DNA of 64,000 bases from Agapetus fuscipes (GCA_951799405.1 OX637353.1:12462001-12526000), one strand, 5' to 3'. Positions 51,318 to 63,137 are shown, numbered from the stretch's first letter. Numbers and translations are program-made. Notes: generated by a model not told the origin, from the sequence alone.

Positions 51318-53972
51318 TTACTGTGAATCCGCTGCGGATGCAGCTTGGCAAAATGAAGCGCAAAATCGCTGAAAAGCGGAGAAATTTGATTTTGTAGCAA
51401 CAAAGTCTGCGTAACCGACTGGGCCAATGGCCGGCCGTACTGCAGCAAGGAGCGCAACCCGATCAGAGTGTCGCAATGGACAGTACCATAATATATGAGG
51501 CACGTCCTGGGAGCTGGCACCGCAAGGGCACTCTGCTGATAAGATGGATGGGATACCCAGCTGGTGTAGTTTGGCTTTAAAGTTTCCGTGGCCAGTTAAA
51601 AACTGGCTGGTAAAGTGGTTCGGGACAAGCCACTTTGCAGCCAAGTGCTGCTCGATGGAGGGAAAAAAAGAGTACAATATGTTGTTCTCCGAACTATTCC
51701 ACTCTCGCTGCCATTGCCGTGTCGCGAGGGAAAAAAGAGTGTCTTTAACGGCTTGCGCTACGCGCCCCACGGGAGGTTCGACAATTGTGGCATCGATCGC
51801 CGCCGAAAGGCCGCGTCTGAGAAGACCGAAGGCAGCTGAGAGTTGTAGCTGGAGATCTAGTGGGAAGACCCCCGCTAAGACTGGAAGAGCCACAGTGGAG
51901 GTCGTTCTATACGCTTTAGTCATTAGTAACAGAGCCCGTCTCTGACCAGAAAGAACTGCGCGGCGCGTTTTGCCTGAAAGGCACTTGTCCGCCCAGCATA
52001 TTGACGCGTACGCAGCAATACCTAGGAAGACTGAGTCATAAAGGATCCGAAGAGCGCGGCCTTGCAGGCCCCACTTTACGCGCGATAGACGGGCGACCTT
52101 TCCGTAGGCATTGCTACCTCGGATAGTGATCGCTTTGGCGTGCTGAGTGAAGCTCAGTTTGGTGTCTAACTTGACTCCAAGATACACCACAGATTGCGAA
52201 ATTCAAGCTTTTCAAGGATCTTTCCTAGGATTGGAAGAAGGGTGATAGGACGGTAGGCTTTGGGATCAGTAGGGGGTTTGGAGGTTGCCTTGGGTAGGAC
52301 TTTAAGTAGTCCCACCTTCCAGCAACGTGGAAACACTCCACGCTGGATACATAAACTAAAGACAGCAGTGAAATCGCGCGGACAAGTAGACCAAACTTCT
52401 TTGATGATTACATCATTAATTCTGTCCGGTCCAGGAGCTTTTCGAGGCTTTAATGATTTTATAATACGGTCAATCTCCGCAACGGTGGGGATCGTTGACG
52501 CGGGTGTATCCAGTGGAAGTGCAGCGACTTTACGGATTTGTGCATCTTCGTCACTATCATCTAGTGGGTGGTCGGAAGAGATAAGTGCATCGAGAAAGGC
52601 GGTGGCTGTGGCGGCTAGCGTACAAGTGGTTTCGGTACCCCCGGAAAGGCAGATTCCGCTGAGGATCCCGCCCATGCGGGTACTGGATGTCACCATCCGG
52701 TATGCCCTTCCCCAGGGGTCCGGGTTTGCTGAGGCCGATACGAACTCACGCCAGGCCTCCCTTTTCCGCAAGAGGACGCGCCGTTTGTATTCTCGGCGGC
52801 GAGAGCGGTACAAAAGTTTCAGGAATTCCGCAGGTGGGACACCGTACGCCGCCCGCAGAGATTGCTACAGAGTTGCAGCAATCGCACGGCGTTGGCTGTG
52901 GAGAGGGTGTGAAGGTACAAGGTGCAGATTCGATTAGCAAACGGGACAGTTCTGAGACCGAGAGATGACAGGGGCAAAATCTGTTTGCCAAAGAGTCCTG
53001 ATGGTTCCTTCTGACGTGTTTGACGCCATTTCGCAACCATGCGAGTTCTTGGTTCCACCAGTCCGCGGTCGCTCGCTTTTGGAGGCCGCTTCGTCCAATG
53101 GTTTCGTTGGCTGTCAGCAGTATGGCCTCCTGCAGCGTATCAGCTGCCTCCTCTGCGTTATCTGTTCGACCCTTTCTAGCTTGGTGGTCAAGACGCTCCC
53201 CGAGGCCAGCCCTGAAGCTTTTCAAGTTTCTACCAGCTGTTCTAAAGTACCCGGGAAGTGAAGTGTGTGGTACAACAGAAGTTGATGGAACGTGGGAGAT
53301 GACAGAGAATGTGATTAGACGATGGTCACTAGACGTGGCGTCGGCGTGCACTTGCCATCCAGAGATAGCAAGAGGGGGAAAAGAGAGATTAGTGAGTGTG
53401 ACATCTATATGTGACTCTCCTGAAGCGTGAGATGTGAAGGTTGGAATGCTGGCAGTGTTAATCACTGTGAGTTGGTTAGCAAGAATGAACTCTTCTAGTT
53501 GTGTTCGCCCAAGCTCCCGACTGCTGTGGGAGCCTGAGTGCCCACCCCAGAGCTCAGATTGAATGTTGAGATCCCCCCCTATGAGGACAGGTTTTCCCCT
53601 TAAGCAAGAGAGAGCCCGTTCAAGCGGGGGAAGGAAGTTCTTTGTTGGAATAGAGAACTGAAAATAAAGAGATATAATATAGAAAGAGATACCTGAGTTC
53701 TATTGAATCTCCACGCAGCACTGGTGTTGAGTTGAAAGATGAGAAAGAAACAAGACTTTGGCCTCAGGGTCGCGCACGACCACTGCCGCTTTCGGGGTGT
53801 CGCCGAATTCAGCGGTTCTGACGTCTACCCCGAGCCCCCATGTGGAACCGTCCCTGGTGTATTGTTCCTGTAGGAGTAACACATCCAGGTCGAGCTCACC
53901 CATGATGACCTGGATCTCAGCCATGACCGCTTTGCTACCATTGGCGTTCAGCTGTCCAATCAACTTGGCCAT
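51318..53972 (-). pseudogene. R1/Jockey-type ORF2, endonuclease-RT, internally deleted
   Basis: Starts ATG at 53,972 (MAKLIGQLNANGSKAVMAEI). APE-type endonuclease motifs are present: LLLQEQY (metal-binding Glu), GGDLN, HIDVTL, SDHRL. One in-frame TAG follows CCVEIQ (about 53,700). The linker around 52,800-53,060 is disrupted by frameshifts and stops. The RT begins with LKPRKAPGPDRIND and YRPITLLPILGKILEKL, then jumps (about 52,200) to VVYLGVKLDTKLSF. The catalytic core, including the metal-binding motif A and the YxDD box, is missing, roughly 200 residues by comparison with the family. The C-terminal region is intact (LTGHGNF, CPCG...HILWYC zinc-binding pattern). Dead element; its C-terminal CCHC suggests the R1 clade. 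Confidence 0.85.
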
Positions 53973-54984
53973 TAGAAATTCGTTTTGGCCATTTCACGGC
54001 GAACTGCAGCCAGACGGGCTGGGCATTTCCCATCTCCCGTTGGATGGTCAGCAGGAAGATGGAATGTTGTGCATGTAGCACACTTGAAGAGTGCGCTATC
54101 AGTGACCGGGCACTCCTTCCGGTCGTGTGACCCCGTGCATTTGGAGCACACTTGGGAGCGATGACAGTTTTTGGCCATATGACCCTAGAGCTGACATCGG
54201 TGACATATTGTGGTGCTGCAGAAATCTCTCACACCATGCGTGTCCCAACCGAGGTAAAGTTGCCCACGTGCGACCAGCGCTGAATGGATGCTCGAGGGCA
54301 CTGTCATCACAAAGTGGCAATTCCCTGTTCTGGGGCCAGCCTTGTGTGAGAGACTGATCTGATTGACAGCCTCCGAGAATGTGAGCTTTGTCTCTCTGTC
54401 AGTCTGTTTGGCAATCGCGTTGGCAATCTCTTTAACGGGCGTGTTTTGGGGAATCCCAAACACAATGACGCGTGGTTGTCGTGTCGCAGCGCTCTGTGCC
54501 AAGAGACCAGGGCTCTTGGCCAGTGCGCTGACCAGCCGTTTGGCTTGGTCTTGGGTGCGTAGTTTTACCACTACACCCCCGTCGCGGGCTTTTTGTTTCC
54601 TCACCACCTGGAAACCTTGCTCAGAGGGATCAACCTCTTTGCCAAGAGTAGCTAGAGTGCTTTCATAAGTAGCTGGGGAATCTCCACGGGGAGTAATTAT
54701 TACTATGGGCTTGGCTGGCCCTAATGGCGGCAGTGGGCTCGAGCTTGATGCGACGATGGAGCTCCACGTTTTTGAAGGCCTGAAGGGCGCAGTCAAAGTT
54801 GTGGCAATGTGAGCCTGATCAGTACTAGGCTGTGCTTTTCCTGGCGCAGCTTCTCCGTGGAAGCTCCTGGAGACTGCCAAGTCACGCTGAGCTTCTGCCA
54901 GCTCAACTCGACATTTTTCTAGGGCAAGCTGTGACTGCAGGAGTTCAACCCTGCATATTGAGCGCTCCTTCAAAAGAACTTCAA
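53972..54984 (-). pseudogene. R1/Jockey-type ORF1, gag-like, nonsense mutation in zinc knuckles
   Basis: The minus frame runs from the junction with the C element to TAA at 53,972, with a coiled-coil-like stretch (LLQSQLALEKCRVELAEAQR), a basic nucleic-acid-binding middle (VVKLRTQDQAKRLVSALAK, RVIVFGIPQ) and C-terminal CCHC knuckles (CHRCQL, then GHMAKNC; CSKCTGSHDRKEC; CATC). An in-frame TAG (about 54,184-54,186) splits the first knuckle between CHRCQL and GHMAKNC. The N-terminus is missing, replaced by host C-element sequence, so the element is slightly 5'-truncated. The stop overlaps the ORF2 start as TAATG. Confidence 0.85.
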
Positions 54985-55165
54985 TGTATAAGTTCACGCT
55001 TAAACATGCTGCACGTGGACTTACAATAGAAAAACTCAAATATCAAATGAACACACATCCTGCAACTCTTGCCGACCTAAACTGAAATAGCGGTGACATT
55101 GGCCAAGTGAACCATTTTCTACAGCATGGGTGGTCAGCCGCATATCAACCTATAAGTCAAGGAAC
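54985..55165 (-). repeat. C element, 5' part; other half of the insertion host
   Basis: ATAAGTTCACGCTTAAACAT, ACTCTTGCCGACCTAAACTG, GGGTGGTCAGCCGCATATC, TAAGTCAAGGAAC. Confidence 0.85.
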
Positions 55166-55382
55166 ATACACAACAAATTTTATTTTTAAAATCAATTAAT
55201 AAAATTATGTATGGACATCAAAACTTATACAGAAAACAAAATTCTAATTTAAGAACCCTAGTCCTAGCCGCCAACATTACAGATCAACCGCCAATTATTT
55301 GTCCTTACATACTTCTTTCATTTCATCCAGAGTCATAACCTTCTTCATACAAGCTCTCCTTTATTATGACTGGATATTCCAT
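55166..55382 (-). mobile_element. LINE-E 3' end upstream of the split C element
   Basis: UTR, then on minus the coding tail: GATATTCC region, AAAGGAGAGCTTGTATGAAG, CATCCAGAGTCATAACC (plus), ending with the KDK...LICNVGG codons. It continues in frame order into the C element, again the LINE-E/C arrangement. Confidence 0.75.
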
Positions 55383-55388
55383 CAGACG

Positions 55389-55499
55389 TTTTATCACATG
55401 AGCAATGTTTGTATGTGTACTGGACCAATGTGTCTTATGAAAACTGGAACATGATTTTAAAAAATATTTCAAACAACTCTCACACTATCGTGGTCTTAG
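55389..55499 (-). mobile_element. D-MITE fragment
   Basis: CACATGAGCAATGTTTGTAT, GTGTACTGGACCAATGTGTC, CAACTCTCACACTATCGTGG; both termini missing. Confidence 0.7.
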
Positions 55500-55756
55500 A
55501 TGAGAAAAAAAGTCAAGGAAATTGTATTCGCGAAAAGCTTTCGTGTGAACAGGGTTATAATCTCTCGCTTCGTTGAAAAAATCTCGTCGATTACTCAGAC
55601 TGGGGGCATTAAGTTGCAATCCTGGATGTGGTACATACATCATCTGGGGGAGGCGAGGCAAGATGGCGGAAAAAATAACGTTTTGGCGCTCATTTCCAAG
55701 GTTTCACGGCGCCCACAAAATTTGAGCGTGGTCGTATAAAGCGCAGCGCTTGGAGG

Positions 55757-55885
55757 GATGTAAATGGAAGGTTGTGGGTTCGAATCCCTGCAGAGCACAC
55801 AAAATATACCATTCACATTTTCAAATATGCTCTTTGCTGGGTATAAAAATTCATAAACCTGTACCTTGGTGCCCAAAGCTCGTAA
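55757..55885 (+). repeat. A-SINE, truncated at both ends
   Basis: TGTAAATGGAAGGTTGTGGG, B box GGTTCGAATCC, AAATATGCTCTTTGCTGGGT, then a jump to CCAAAGCTCGTAAAAA. Confidence 0.75.
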
Positions 55886-56212
55886 AAAGTTCGGTTGATA
55901 GCTCAGTTGGTGGAATGCTTGCATTTCATACCGTAAGCCCGGGTTCGAATCCTACCGAGGGTGTTAGAAATGATTTCCCATTTTGGTGTTTATTTTAAGC
56001 CCCAAAATAAAATAGCAGCAAAGGTTATTAAACCTTCACAAGAAATGAGTACCAGCCCCCTTGGGAGCTGGAAAACACCCACTTTTACTGAAGTTGTTTT
56101 CGTAGGCCGGCTCCTTACCTGTAAAAATAAATGGGTATCACTCGCCAGATGTGTGATCTTTTGGGGATAACGCGGCACAAAGTTACACTACATGTGTAGC
56201 TTAGTTGCGTTT
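55886..56212 (+). repeat. B-SINE, full length
   Basis: GTTCGGTTGATAGCTCAGTT head, B box GGTTCGAATCC, CACAAGAAATGAGTACCAGC, GGGGATAACGCGGCACAAAG, GTGTAGCTTAGTTGCG then a T-run (TTTTTTT). Confidence 0.85.
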
Positions 56213-56350
56213 TTTTATGGCAAACGAAATAACAGACGGTCAGCGTCTACCAGACCGACCACCCAAAAGATGGTGGAACAACTGGTCTTCTGCATCACAT
56301 GAGGGAGTTCTGCAATAAACAGATCTTGGCTCTAAAACAAAAAGAAGAAA
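56213..56350 (+). pseudogene. RTE-type LINE 3' terminus
   Basis: Encodes GQRLPDRPPKRWWNNW, related to the RPGRPPxRWxDD segment near the RT C-terminus of a common arthropod LINE, then TCTAAAACAAAAAGAAG tail. It follows the B-SINE T-run directly. Confidence 0.55.
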
Positions 56351-56403
56351 AATAAATATTATCTAGATTTTCAGCAGTAACTTCGTGAAAGTTCATTTTA
56401 ATA

Positions 56404-56545
56404 CAATAAAATAAAAATTGCTTTGTTTTAATTCACATGAGTTTATTTTTGGACACGACCAGTTTCGGGAGAAGCAGTTCCCGAAACTGGTCGTGTCCAA
56501 AAATAAACTCATGTGAATTAAAACAAAGCAATTCTTATTTTATTG
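56404..56545. repeat. Near-perfect hairpin, 67-bp arms
   Basis: Left arm 56,404-56,470 and right arm 56,479-56,545 are reverse complements with one mismatch (AAAAATTGC against AGAATTGC); the loop is 8 nt (GAAGCAGT). The arm carries TTTGGACACGACCAGTTTCG and CTCATGTGAATTAAAAC. It looks like two retroelement 3' tails joined head-to-head. Its identity suggests recent origin. Confidence 0.9.
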
Positions 56546-56939
56546 TAGAAAAATAAGTATTTATTCTGATGTACGTCCCTTCGTTATACGACACCACTCA
56601 TTTTTATGCGTGTTGCGAATTCTCATATTTTATGGCGCCGAGGTCTGAGGTGAGTATTATTACGTTTGTCAGAATTTCAGCGAAATGACACGTCTTTATG
56701 AGTATGAACGGCGGTCTGGCTTAGTTTCACTTATACGCGAGAGAGAAAGAAAGATTAGTCGCTTTGGAATGTTTCATCCGCGGAAATAATGCACGCAATC
56801 TGCGGTGTGTTGTGATTTTTTTTATTAAAAAGTTAACGATGACCATTTTTCATACATGACAGGTAATGAAAATTTTCTGATCTCTACTAAATTTAAACCA
56901 ACCAAAGCAAGACTACTGAAACACTGCTTTATTTTCATT
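56546..56939. other. Unassigned spacer
   Basis: Nothing recognised. Confidence 0.4.
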
Positions 56940-57105
56940 GTAATCTAATCTAATCTAATATATGTAACAATGACGATTCACATTATATGCATTCTCACAA
57001 GCAGACACGTACAAGTTCGCGCTTGCACATGCCGCATTTGAACCTACAATATAAAAACCAAATCTCGAATGGACATACACCCTTCAAGTCTTGCCGACCT
57101 TCACT
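56940..57105 (-). repeat. C element, head missing
   Basis: TGTAATCTAATCTAATCTAA tail, ACGTACAAGTTCGCGCTTGC, ACATACACCCTTCAAGTCTT. Confidence 0.8.
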
Positions 57106-58336
57106 TAACGACGCTGTCTCAATATTTTCGAACAGTTGTAGAAATTCGGCGTTTTTGAGTGTTTTCGAGGTTTATTTATGTACATTAGTAACGACAATAA
57201 TAAATTTTGATGTGTAGAAATGAAAAATGGCAAGTATCAACTTTAATTATTTGGTTTTAGAATGAAAAAATAAACTCAATTTAAAATACTAAAAATTAAA
57301 TACGGGTAGTCAATTACGCATTTCTACAAAATAGGCATTTTTTAACCCTCATTAACAAGTACATACGTCAATTTTTTGTATTTTAAATGTTCTACAATAT
57401 TTTAGAAAATATTGTTGTTAACAATGCTAATTGACGATTTTTTTGTTTTTTTGTAAATTGATACTAATATCTACACTTTTAGGAACCCCAAAAATGTGCC
57501 GAAAATATCAATTTTGAATGCTCAAAAACTAGCTTTTTTGTTTTGTTTTCTGTTTTTTTTTACTGTAAATATCAAAGTCCACATAATAATCTGTCAGTTT
57601 CCGTATCAATTTTTAATTAAAATCATTTTCTGTATTTTATTAAGATTTTTGAAAGATGAGTTGAATTGCCCCAAATATAAGCGCCAAATATTCTTGAACT
57701 GATTCATTCGGAGATGAAGCGTTGAAGGGAGAGCACGCTTGTCATTTCTGCGGGGAAAAAAATGTCTTAAAATCAAAATTCCGATATGAAAAAGTAAAAA
57801 AAAACCTCAGCAATGTTTTAGAAGGTGTTTATGTACAAAATATATATAAATTAAAAAGGTAAATCAATTATAACTTTGTATAACAGCAATATTTCGTATT
57901 TTTACACTGTCTGTCGGAGATCTCCCGCTTATCACAGTGAGTCAAGTAACTTTGAAAGTGCGTAATGTCAATATTACATATCGTATTATTCAAATGCAAT
58001 ATGTTTTAAATATTTTTTGTAAATCTCTTACAATTAACTGCTAGACATAGGTCTCCTGTATATTGCTTTTACTTTAACATGACATTTTATTATTTAAAAC
58101 ATATTTAGGAAACAAAAAGGAAGCCACAAATCCCAATTGTCCCAATTGTCCCAAAAACCTAAAATTGAGATTGATTAGGAATTGTACCATAAACAGGTAC
58201 TTGCCAATAATTATTTACTTTTTTAATTTTATAATTTTTGGATTAATTCAAACAAATCACTGTTTATTTTCACTACAAAATTTATTTAAAAAGATTAAAA
58301 TCTTTAAACAAATTACTAACGCGTTTTCAACCTAGT
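57106..58336. other. Unassigned AT-rich stretch
   Basis: No family match; a 68-codon ORF at 57,496-57,702 is low-complexity hydrophobic and not supported. Confidence 0.4.
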
Positions 58337-58580
58337 AGGTCCTTGACTTATAGGTTGGTATGAGGCTGACCACCCACACTGTAAAAAATGGTTCACTTTG
58401 CCAATGTCACCCCTGTTTCAGGGAAGGTTGGCAAAAGTTGTGGGGCTTATGTTCATTTGAGGTTTGGATTTTATTTGTAAGTACGCATTCAGAATTTGTA
58501 AGCGCGAACTACACGTGTTAGTTTGTGGGCATACATCTGAGAGCTTTAAATGAATATATCCTTGCACCTTAGATTATAGA
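58337..58580 (+). repeat. C element
   Basis: GTCCTTGACTTATAGGTTGG, CCCCTGTTTCAGGGAAGGTT, GTAAGTACGCATTCAGAATT, CTTGCACCTTAGATTATAGA. Belongs with the 49,131 copy (shared GTTTGTGGGCATACATCTGA). Confidence 0.85.
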
Positions 58581-60049
58581 TATTATAGATTAAGGTCATC
58601 ATCAGGTATGATTACAGTAAAAGATTTTTAATAAATTTAGTCAATAGGTATAAATTACTGTCAGGTAGGTAAAAATCATTCAGCAGAATAAAACATAATA
58701 AAACAACGAATAGCTCTATATGGCAATCAAGATATAAAACTTATTAATACATGATAAGTCTTTTTTTAAATAATAAATTTGATCAAAAGGTATAAATCTC
58801 AGTCAGGTAGGTAAAAAATAATTCAGCAAAATAAATATATTAACATTACAAATAAAAAAAAAAAAAAAAAAAAAAAAGCTATACATGGCAATTATGAAAT
58901 AAAATTAAATAATGAATTAAACGTCATTGTTTTAATTCATCCAAAAATTATAAAATTAAACAATATGAATTTTCACAGTGTTGATACACAAACAATACAA
59001 AATATAATTATTTACTTTTAAAGTAATAACTAATAACGCCATATTTTCAATAGGCATGGCCAGAATCTTTATAGAGTCTCTTACACTTATTCTTATCTTT
59101 ACATCTATATATAGATAGTCTACAACGAAGTTTTATTAACAGTTAAGATTCATATTAGAGTCATACTTACAATCAAAATCATGTAAGTGTGCGCATACAC
59201 ATGCTGTATGTGTAATTACAAAAAAAAATTGACATAAGGGTATCGCCGTCGAAATTTGTACCTTTTGTCTTGTGCGTCTAATGATTTTCAGTTTTTTCAT
59301 AAAAACTGGTGATGTCTACTGAATTCTAGATTTATTAGAGTAAAGTATTTGAAAAGCGTATCGAAATACAAAAACAATCTGCAAAAAGCATGAAGTAGCG
59401 ATGTAATTAAAAAATAAAACAAAATCGTCTTTTTTCCATTCTCATATAAATTTTACATGTCGCCAATCCGTTTTTGACCCTTTGATGGCAAGATACGATC
59501 AACATAGTCAAATGTTTATAAAGTTGAGTATTTAACATATGCCTTAGTACCGTATCTTTTATTTTCTGTACTAGCCACAAGAATATTTATTTATTTATGC
59601 ACGAAATATTAGTTGCTAATGTTTTTCTCCATTTTTGGTTCCGAAATTTTTCTTTCAGTGTGTTACCATTTTCATTGAAACTGACAAAAATCTTGCATCC
59701 CTGTATTTTTTCGCGTATGGTAACTCTTTGATGCAGTATGGAAAACACAAAAAAACTGATTCGCTACCTTCATTTTCTTCTATACGTCTCAGCCGTAAAC
59801 TTGTGGTGATTGTTTTGAGTGGGATTTAGCTTGGAATTATTGGGGTAAATATCGGAATCTGTTGTCAATTGTGTATTCTCTACTTAAAGACATTAGTGCA
59901 ATATTAATTTTCAAATAAATCAATTTTACGATTATGTCGTGCGTGTTTTGTATTGACGAACGTTACCGTTACCGTTACCGCGCTACGTCACATTTCTGAG
60001 ATTAAGGCATATTAATATTGAAAATCAAAATTTTATGTTCATAATATCC
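58581..60049. other. Mostly unassigned; decayed C trace at 59,130-59,225
   Basis: A 27-nt A-run lies near 58,850. Faint C similarity (TTAAGATTCATATTAGAG, GTAAGTGTGCGCATACACAT, GCTGTATGTGTAATTAC) marks an old reverse copy. Three GTTACC units at about 59,964-59,980. Confidence 0.4.
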
Positions 60050-60195
60050 TGACCGGGCCATAGTCCAATGGTAAAACTTTATAAACCTTTACCAAAGACG
60101 GGTCATCAAAAGGTTCATTCAGCCTTACAGCAATTGGATCTTGCTTGAAAATTGACGCTTTCTGCAGCGACGATCAAGCTCGCAGAGGGCCCGTA
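60050..60195 (+). repeat. A-SINE with internal deletion
   Basis: GACCGGGCCATAGTCCAATG head, then directly CTTTATAAACCTTTACC; GCAGCGACGATCAAGCTCGC end; B box deleted. Confidence 0.75.
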
Positions 60196-60232
60196 AGTTG
60201 TGTGATTTACCTAAGTGTTATTTATTATTTGT

Positions 60233-60311
60233 ATTCCTTGACTTAATTTGCCAAGGAATGTTGGAGGCTGACCAACCATACTGTAAAAAATGGTTCACTT
60301 TGCCAATGTGC
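60233..60311 (+). repeat. C element head only
   Basis: ATTCCTTGACTTAATTTGCC with a small insertion, GAGGCTGACCAACCATACTG, CACTTTGCCAATGTG, then unrelated sequence. Confidence 0.7.
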
Positions 60312-60480
60312 TCAGGCGAGGGAGGCGCTCTTAGCTGCGCGTGTCTCTGCTGGTTGTGGTCTTGCGCCCTTAGAGGTATTTAAGACTTGTATCAAACGAC
60401 ACGTATCTGTACTTTAGACTTTTTTTTAGTATAATGACAAATTTGTCTTTTTATCGAGTTCGTCTGATTAGGATGGTTTG

Positions 60481-61290
60481 ATGGAGGGACAAAGGCACAC
60501 AGGATCTGATAAGTCCTGTCACCGTGAAGATTGGGGAGTGTCAAATGGCCCCTGCAGGGTTGCCAAAGCTTTTAACAGACTGAAAAAATCCGTTCCGTCT
60601 GGTAACAGTAGACGTAAGCAAGAAGATAAATGGAAAATTGGAACTTTAAATTTGAGAGGAATGAAGGACAAAGTTAGGAATTACGAATGGATCTCCCCTA
60701 GGATTCTTCTAGTGAGGATCAGGTATGAAAGTACGAACTTTTTACTGATTGCATGCTATATGCCAGTAGATTCAGAATGTATGGAGATTAAAAATGAATT
60801 CTGGGATATGCTTGATGACACAGTCAGAATGAAAGACAAGAATGAAAAGTTGTTGCTTCTTGGTGACATGAATGGATGGGTAGGTAGAAGAAATTATGAA
60901 TATGAGAGGGTCGTGGGACCAAATGGAAGAGTTGTTATCAATGGCAGTGGGAGACGTCTTGTCGACATGTGTGTGGAACATGGTATGTTTATATCAAATA
61001 CCTGATTTAAGCATAAAGACGTGCACACATATACGTGGTATGGGCCAAATACTCGTACTACCATTGACTACATATGTATGGAAGAATGTATGAGAGGTTC
61101 CATAATGTTCCGTCAAGAGATGTCAGAGTCTACCAAAGTGTATCCGTGAGATCAGACCATCATCTCTTGGGTGCCACAGTAATGATAGGTAAAGTGAAAA
61201 TGTTGAAAAGAACGAAAGTTATTACGATGAAAAGAATAAATGTAGAAAACCTAGATGATGAAAATGTGAGGAGAGATTTTTCTTGTTTTT
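60481..61290 (+). pseudogene. RTE-type endonuclease domain, deleted and frameshifted
   Basis: From ATG 60,481: KWKIGTLNLRGMKDKV (start of the APE-type endonuclease), then SPRILLVRIRYES, IACYMPVDSE, LLLLGDMNGWVGRR (GDxN), RLVDMC. A TGA follows at 61,003, after which the frame continues with TYTWYGPNTRTTIDYICM (IDY motif). A +1 shift near 61,080 leads to VRVYQSVSVRSDHHLLG (SDH motif). The stretch that should hold the metal-binding Glu (usually LSExR) is absent between DKVRNYEW and SPRIL. It ends at 61,290 against the antisense RT fragment. Not functional. Confidence 0.8.
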
Positions 61291-63137
61291 GAGTCAGATT
61301 CCAGGCTTCGCATCCGTACAACACAACTGGCCGAACAATGGAAGTGTAAATCTTGAATTTTGTGGAGCGGGATAGCCATTTTGAGCACAATAGCCCTCTA
61401 AGGCCAAAAAAAGCATTATTGCCGGAGTGAATTCGGGCATGTAATTCTGAGGATAGGATATTTTTGTCATTTATAAGGGTACCTAAGTACTTGAATGAAT
61501 TGCAGTTCTTAAACTTGTAATTATCTACATTCAAATCTTCTTGAATATCCCGCCGCGCCATAAGTATTCAGTTTTCCCCTCATTAATTCTCAATCCTATC
61601 CTCCTTGCCATTCTCTCCATTGGTAAAAAGAGCGCCCGGAGCTGTGCAGCGTTCTCTCCCAGAAGCACCACATCATCCGCATATCCCAGCAGCCTAATGG
61701 TACTTCCTATGGGGATTCCACCATACACAGATTTGGTTTCTCTCACGACCTTTTCCAAGGCTAGGTTGAAGAGCAATGGAGAAAGGGCGTCACCCTGCTT
61801 TAGGCCTGAACTGATCTCAAAGGGATCCGAGACCTGTCCCTGCAGCAGTATTTGAGCTTTTGAATTTTCTATGGATATCTGAACCAGTTTGATGAGTTTT
61901 CCAGGAATTCCCTAGTCTCGTAAAACGCTCCACAGCCCCAAACGATGCACTGGGTCATAAGCAGTCTTGAAGTCGACAAAAAGGCAATGAGTATCTTGAG
62001 CATATACCCACTTCTTCTCTAATATTTGCCTCAAAGAAAATATCTGATCGGTTGTGCTCCGATTCCTTCTGAAACCTGCTTGGTACTCTCCAAGAGCACA
62101 TTCAGCATATGGCATAATTCTTCTTACCAGAATATTAGACAATATTTTGTATGCCGCTGGGAGAAGTGAGATACCTCTATAATTAGAGCATATCATTTTG
62201 TCTCCTTTTTTATGTATTGGACACAATAGTGCAACTTTCCAGCTATCCGGCAGTACCTCATGTTTTCAAACATCCTGATAAAGACCCCACAGAGCATTTT
62301 CTAAGGCTTCTCCGCCACATTTCAGTAACTCAGCAGGGATATCATCGTTTCCAGGAGCTCTTGACTTCTTTAAACTCTTAATTACCTGTACTACCTCATC
62401 TCGACTTGGTGGAGGAACTTCGGGTTCTACCGTGAGAACTCCAGATGGTTGCAAAGGATTATCCGGACTCTCACCTCGCAGCAATCCAGTGAAATGATTC
62501 TTCCACACATCAAGTATTTGATCTCGATCAGCAATGATGTTTCCCTGTTCATCCCTTATCTGGCTACTACGCTGTTGAAATCCACACTTCGCCTTTCTGA
62601 CGGAATCAAAGAATTTCCTAGAGTTCCTTCCATCCCTATTGTCACTCTCAAGCTTCTCCATCAGCCGGTTATGATGTAAGCGTTTGGCTCTCAGGAGGTT
62701 TCGTACTTGTCTTTTTCTTCCTTTCCATTCATTCTCCAGGTTTTGGTTACTTCCTTGAAGAAGACAGTTTCTGAGTTCCTTCCACCACATAACAGCACGC
62801 CTGCATTCCTCATCAAACCATGGCTTACTTGCATGTTGATCCATCTTCCCAATCTCCTTTTCAGCCGTTTGCTTAATGAACTGCATAATTAGCTTCCAAG
62901 ACTCTTCAACCCTCAGCTGGTTTGCTGTAGGATCACTTTCTTCCACACTTGAGACTTCATCTTGAGACATCTGAAATTCCGAGTACTGGTTACTTATCAC
63001 TGGCTTCAGTTATTTCTTCAGTTGCCACCTGACTCTCACCCAGGTTGTGTAATTGGTCATTGATGCCTTTTCTATACCTTTCAAATCCCTCTTTATTGTT
63101 CAGGATGTCCAGATTATATCTTAGTCTTGTAGACGGT
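61290..63137 (-). pseudogene. RTE-type linker and reverse transcriptase, point-mutated
   Basis: Minus strand: linker (RLRYNLDILNNKEGFERYRK; KPWFDEECRRAVMWWKELRN), RT entry KSRAPGNDDIPAELLKCGGE, then PIHKKGDKMICSNYRGISLL, EYQAGFRRNRSTTDQIF, motif A FVDFKTAYDPVHR, motif B GLKQGDALSPLLFN, catalytic box GYADDVVLLGE, then NSFKYLGTLI and VRPVVLYGCEAW. Breaks: a frameshift near 63,000, in-frame TGA before KHEVLPDSW (about 62,266), TAG after VLRD (about 61,912), and a -1 shift at about 61,555 between KTEYL and MARRDIQ. Few lesions, so relatively recent. Distinct insertion from the plus-strand endonuclease. Confidence 0.85.

Noticed and set aside
51544..54357. Plus-strand ORFs opposite the R1-type element (up to 225 codons)
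   Set aside because: Shadows of the GC-rich coding strand of ORF1/ORF2; no recognisable domains.
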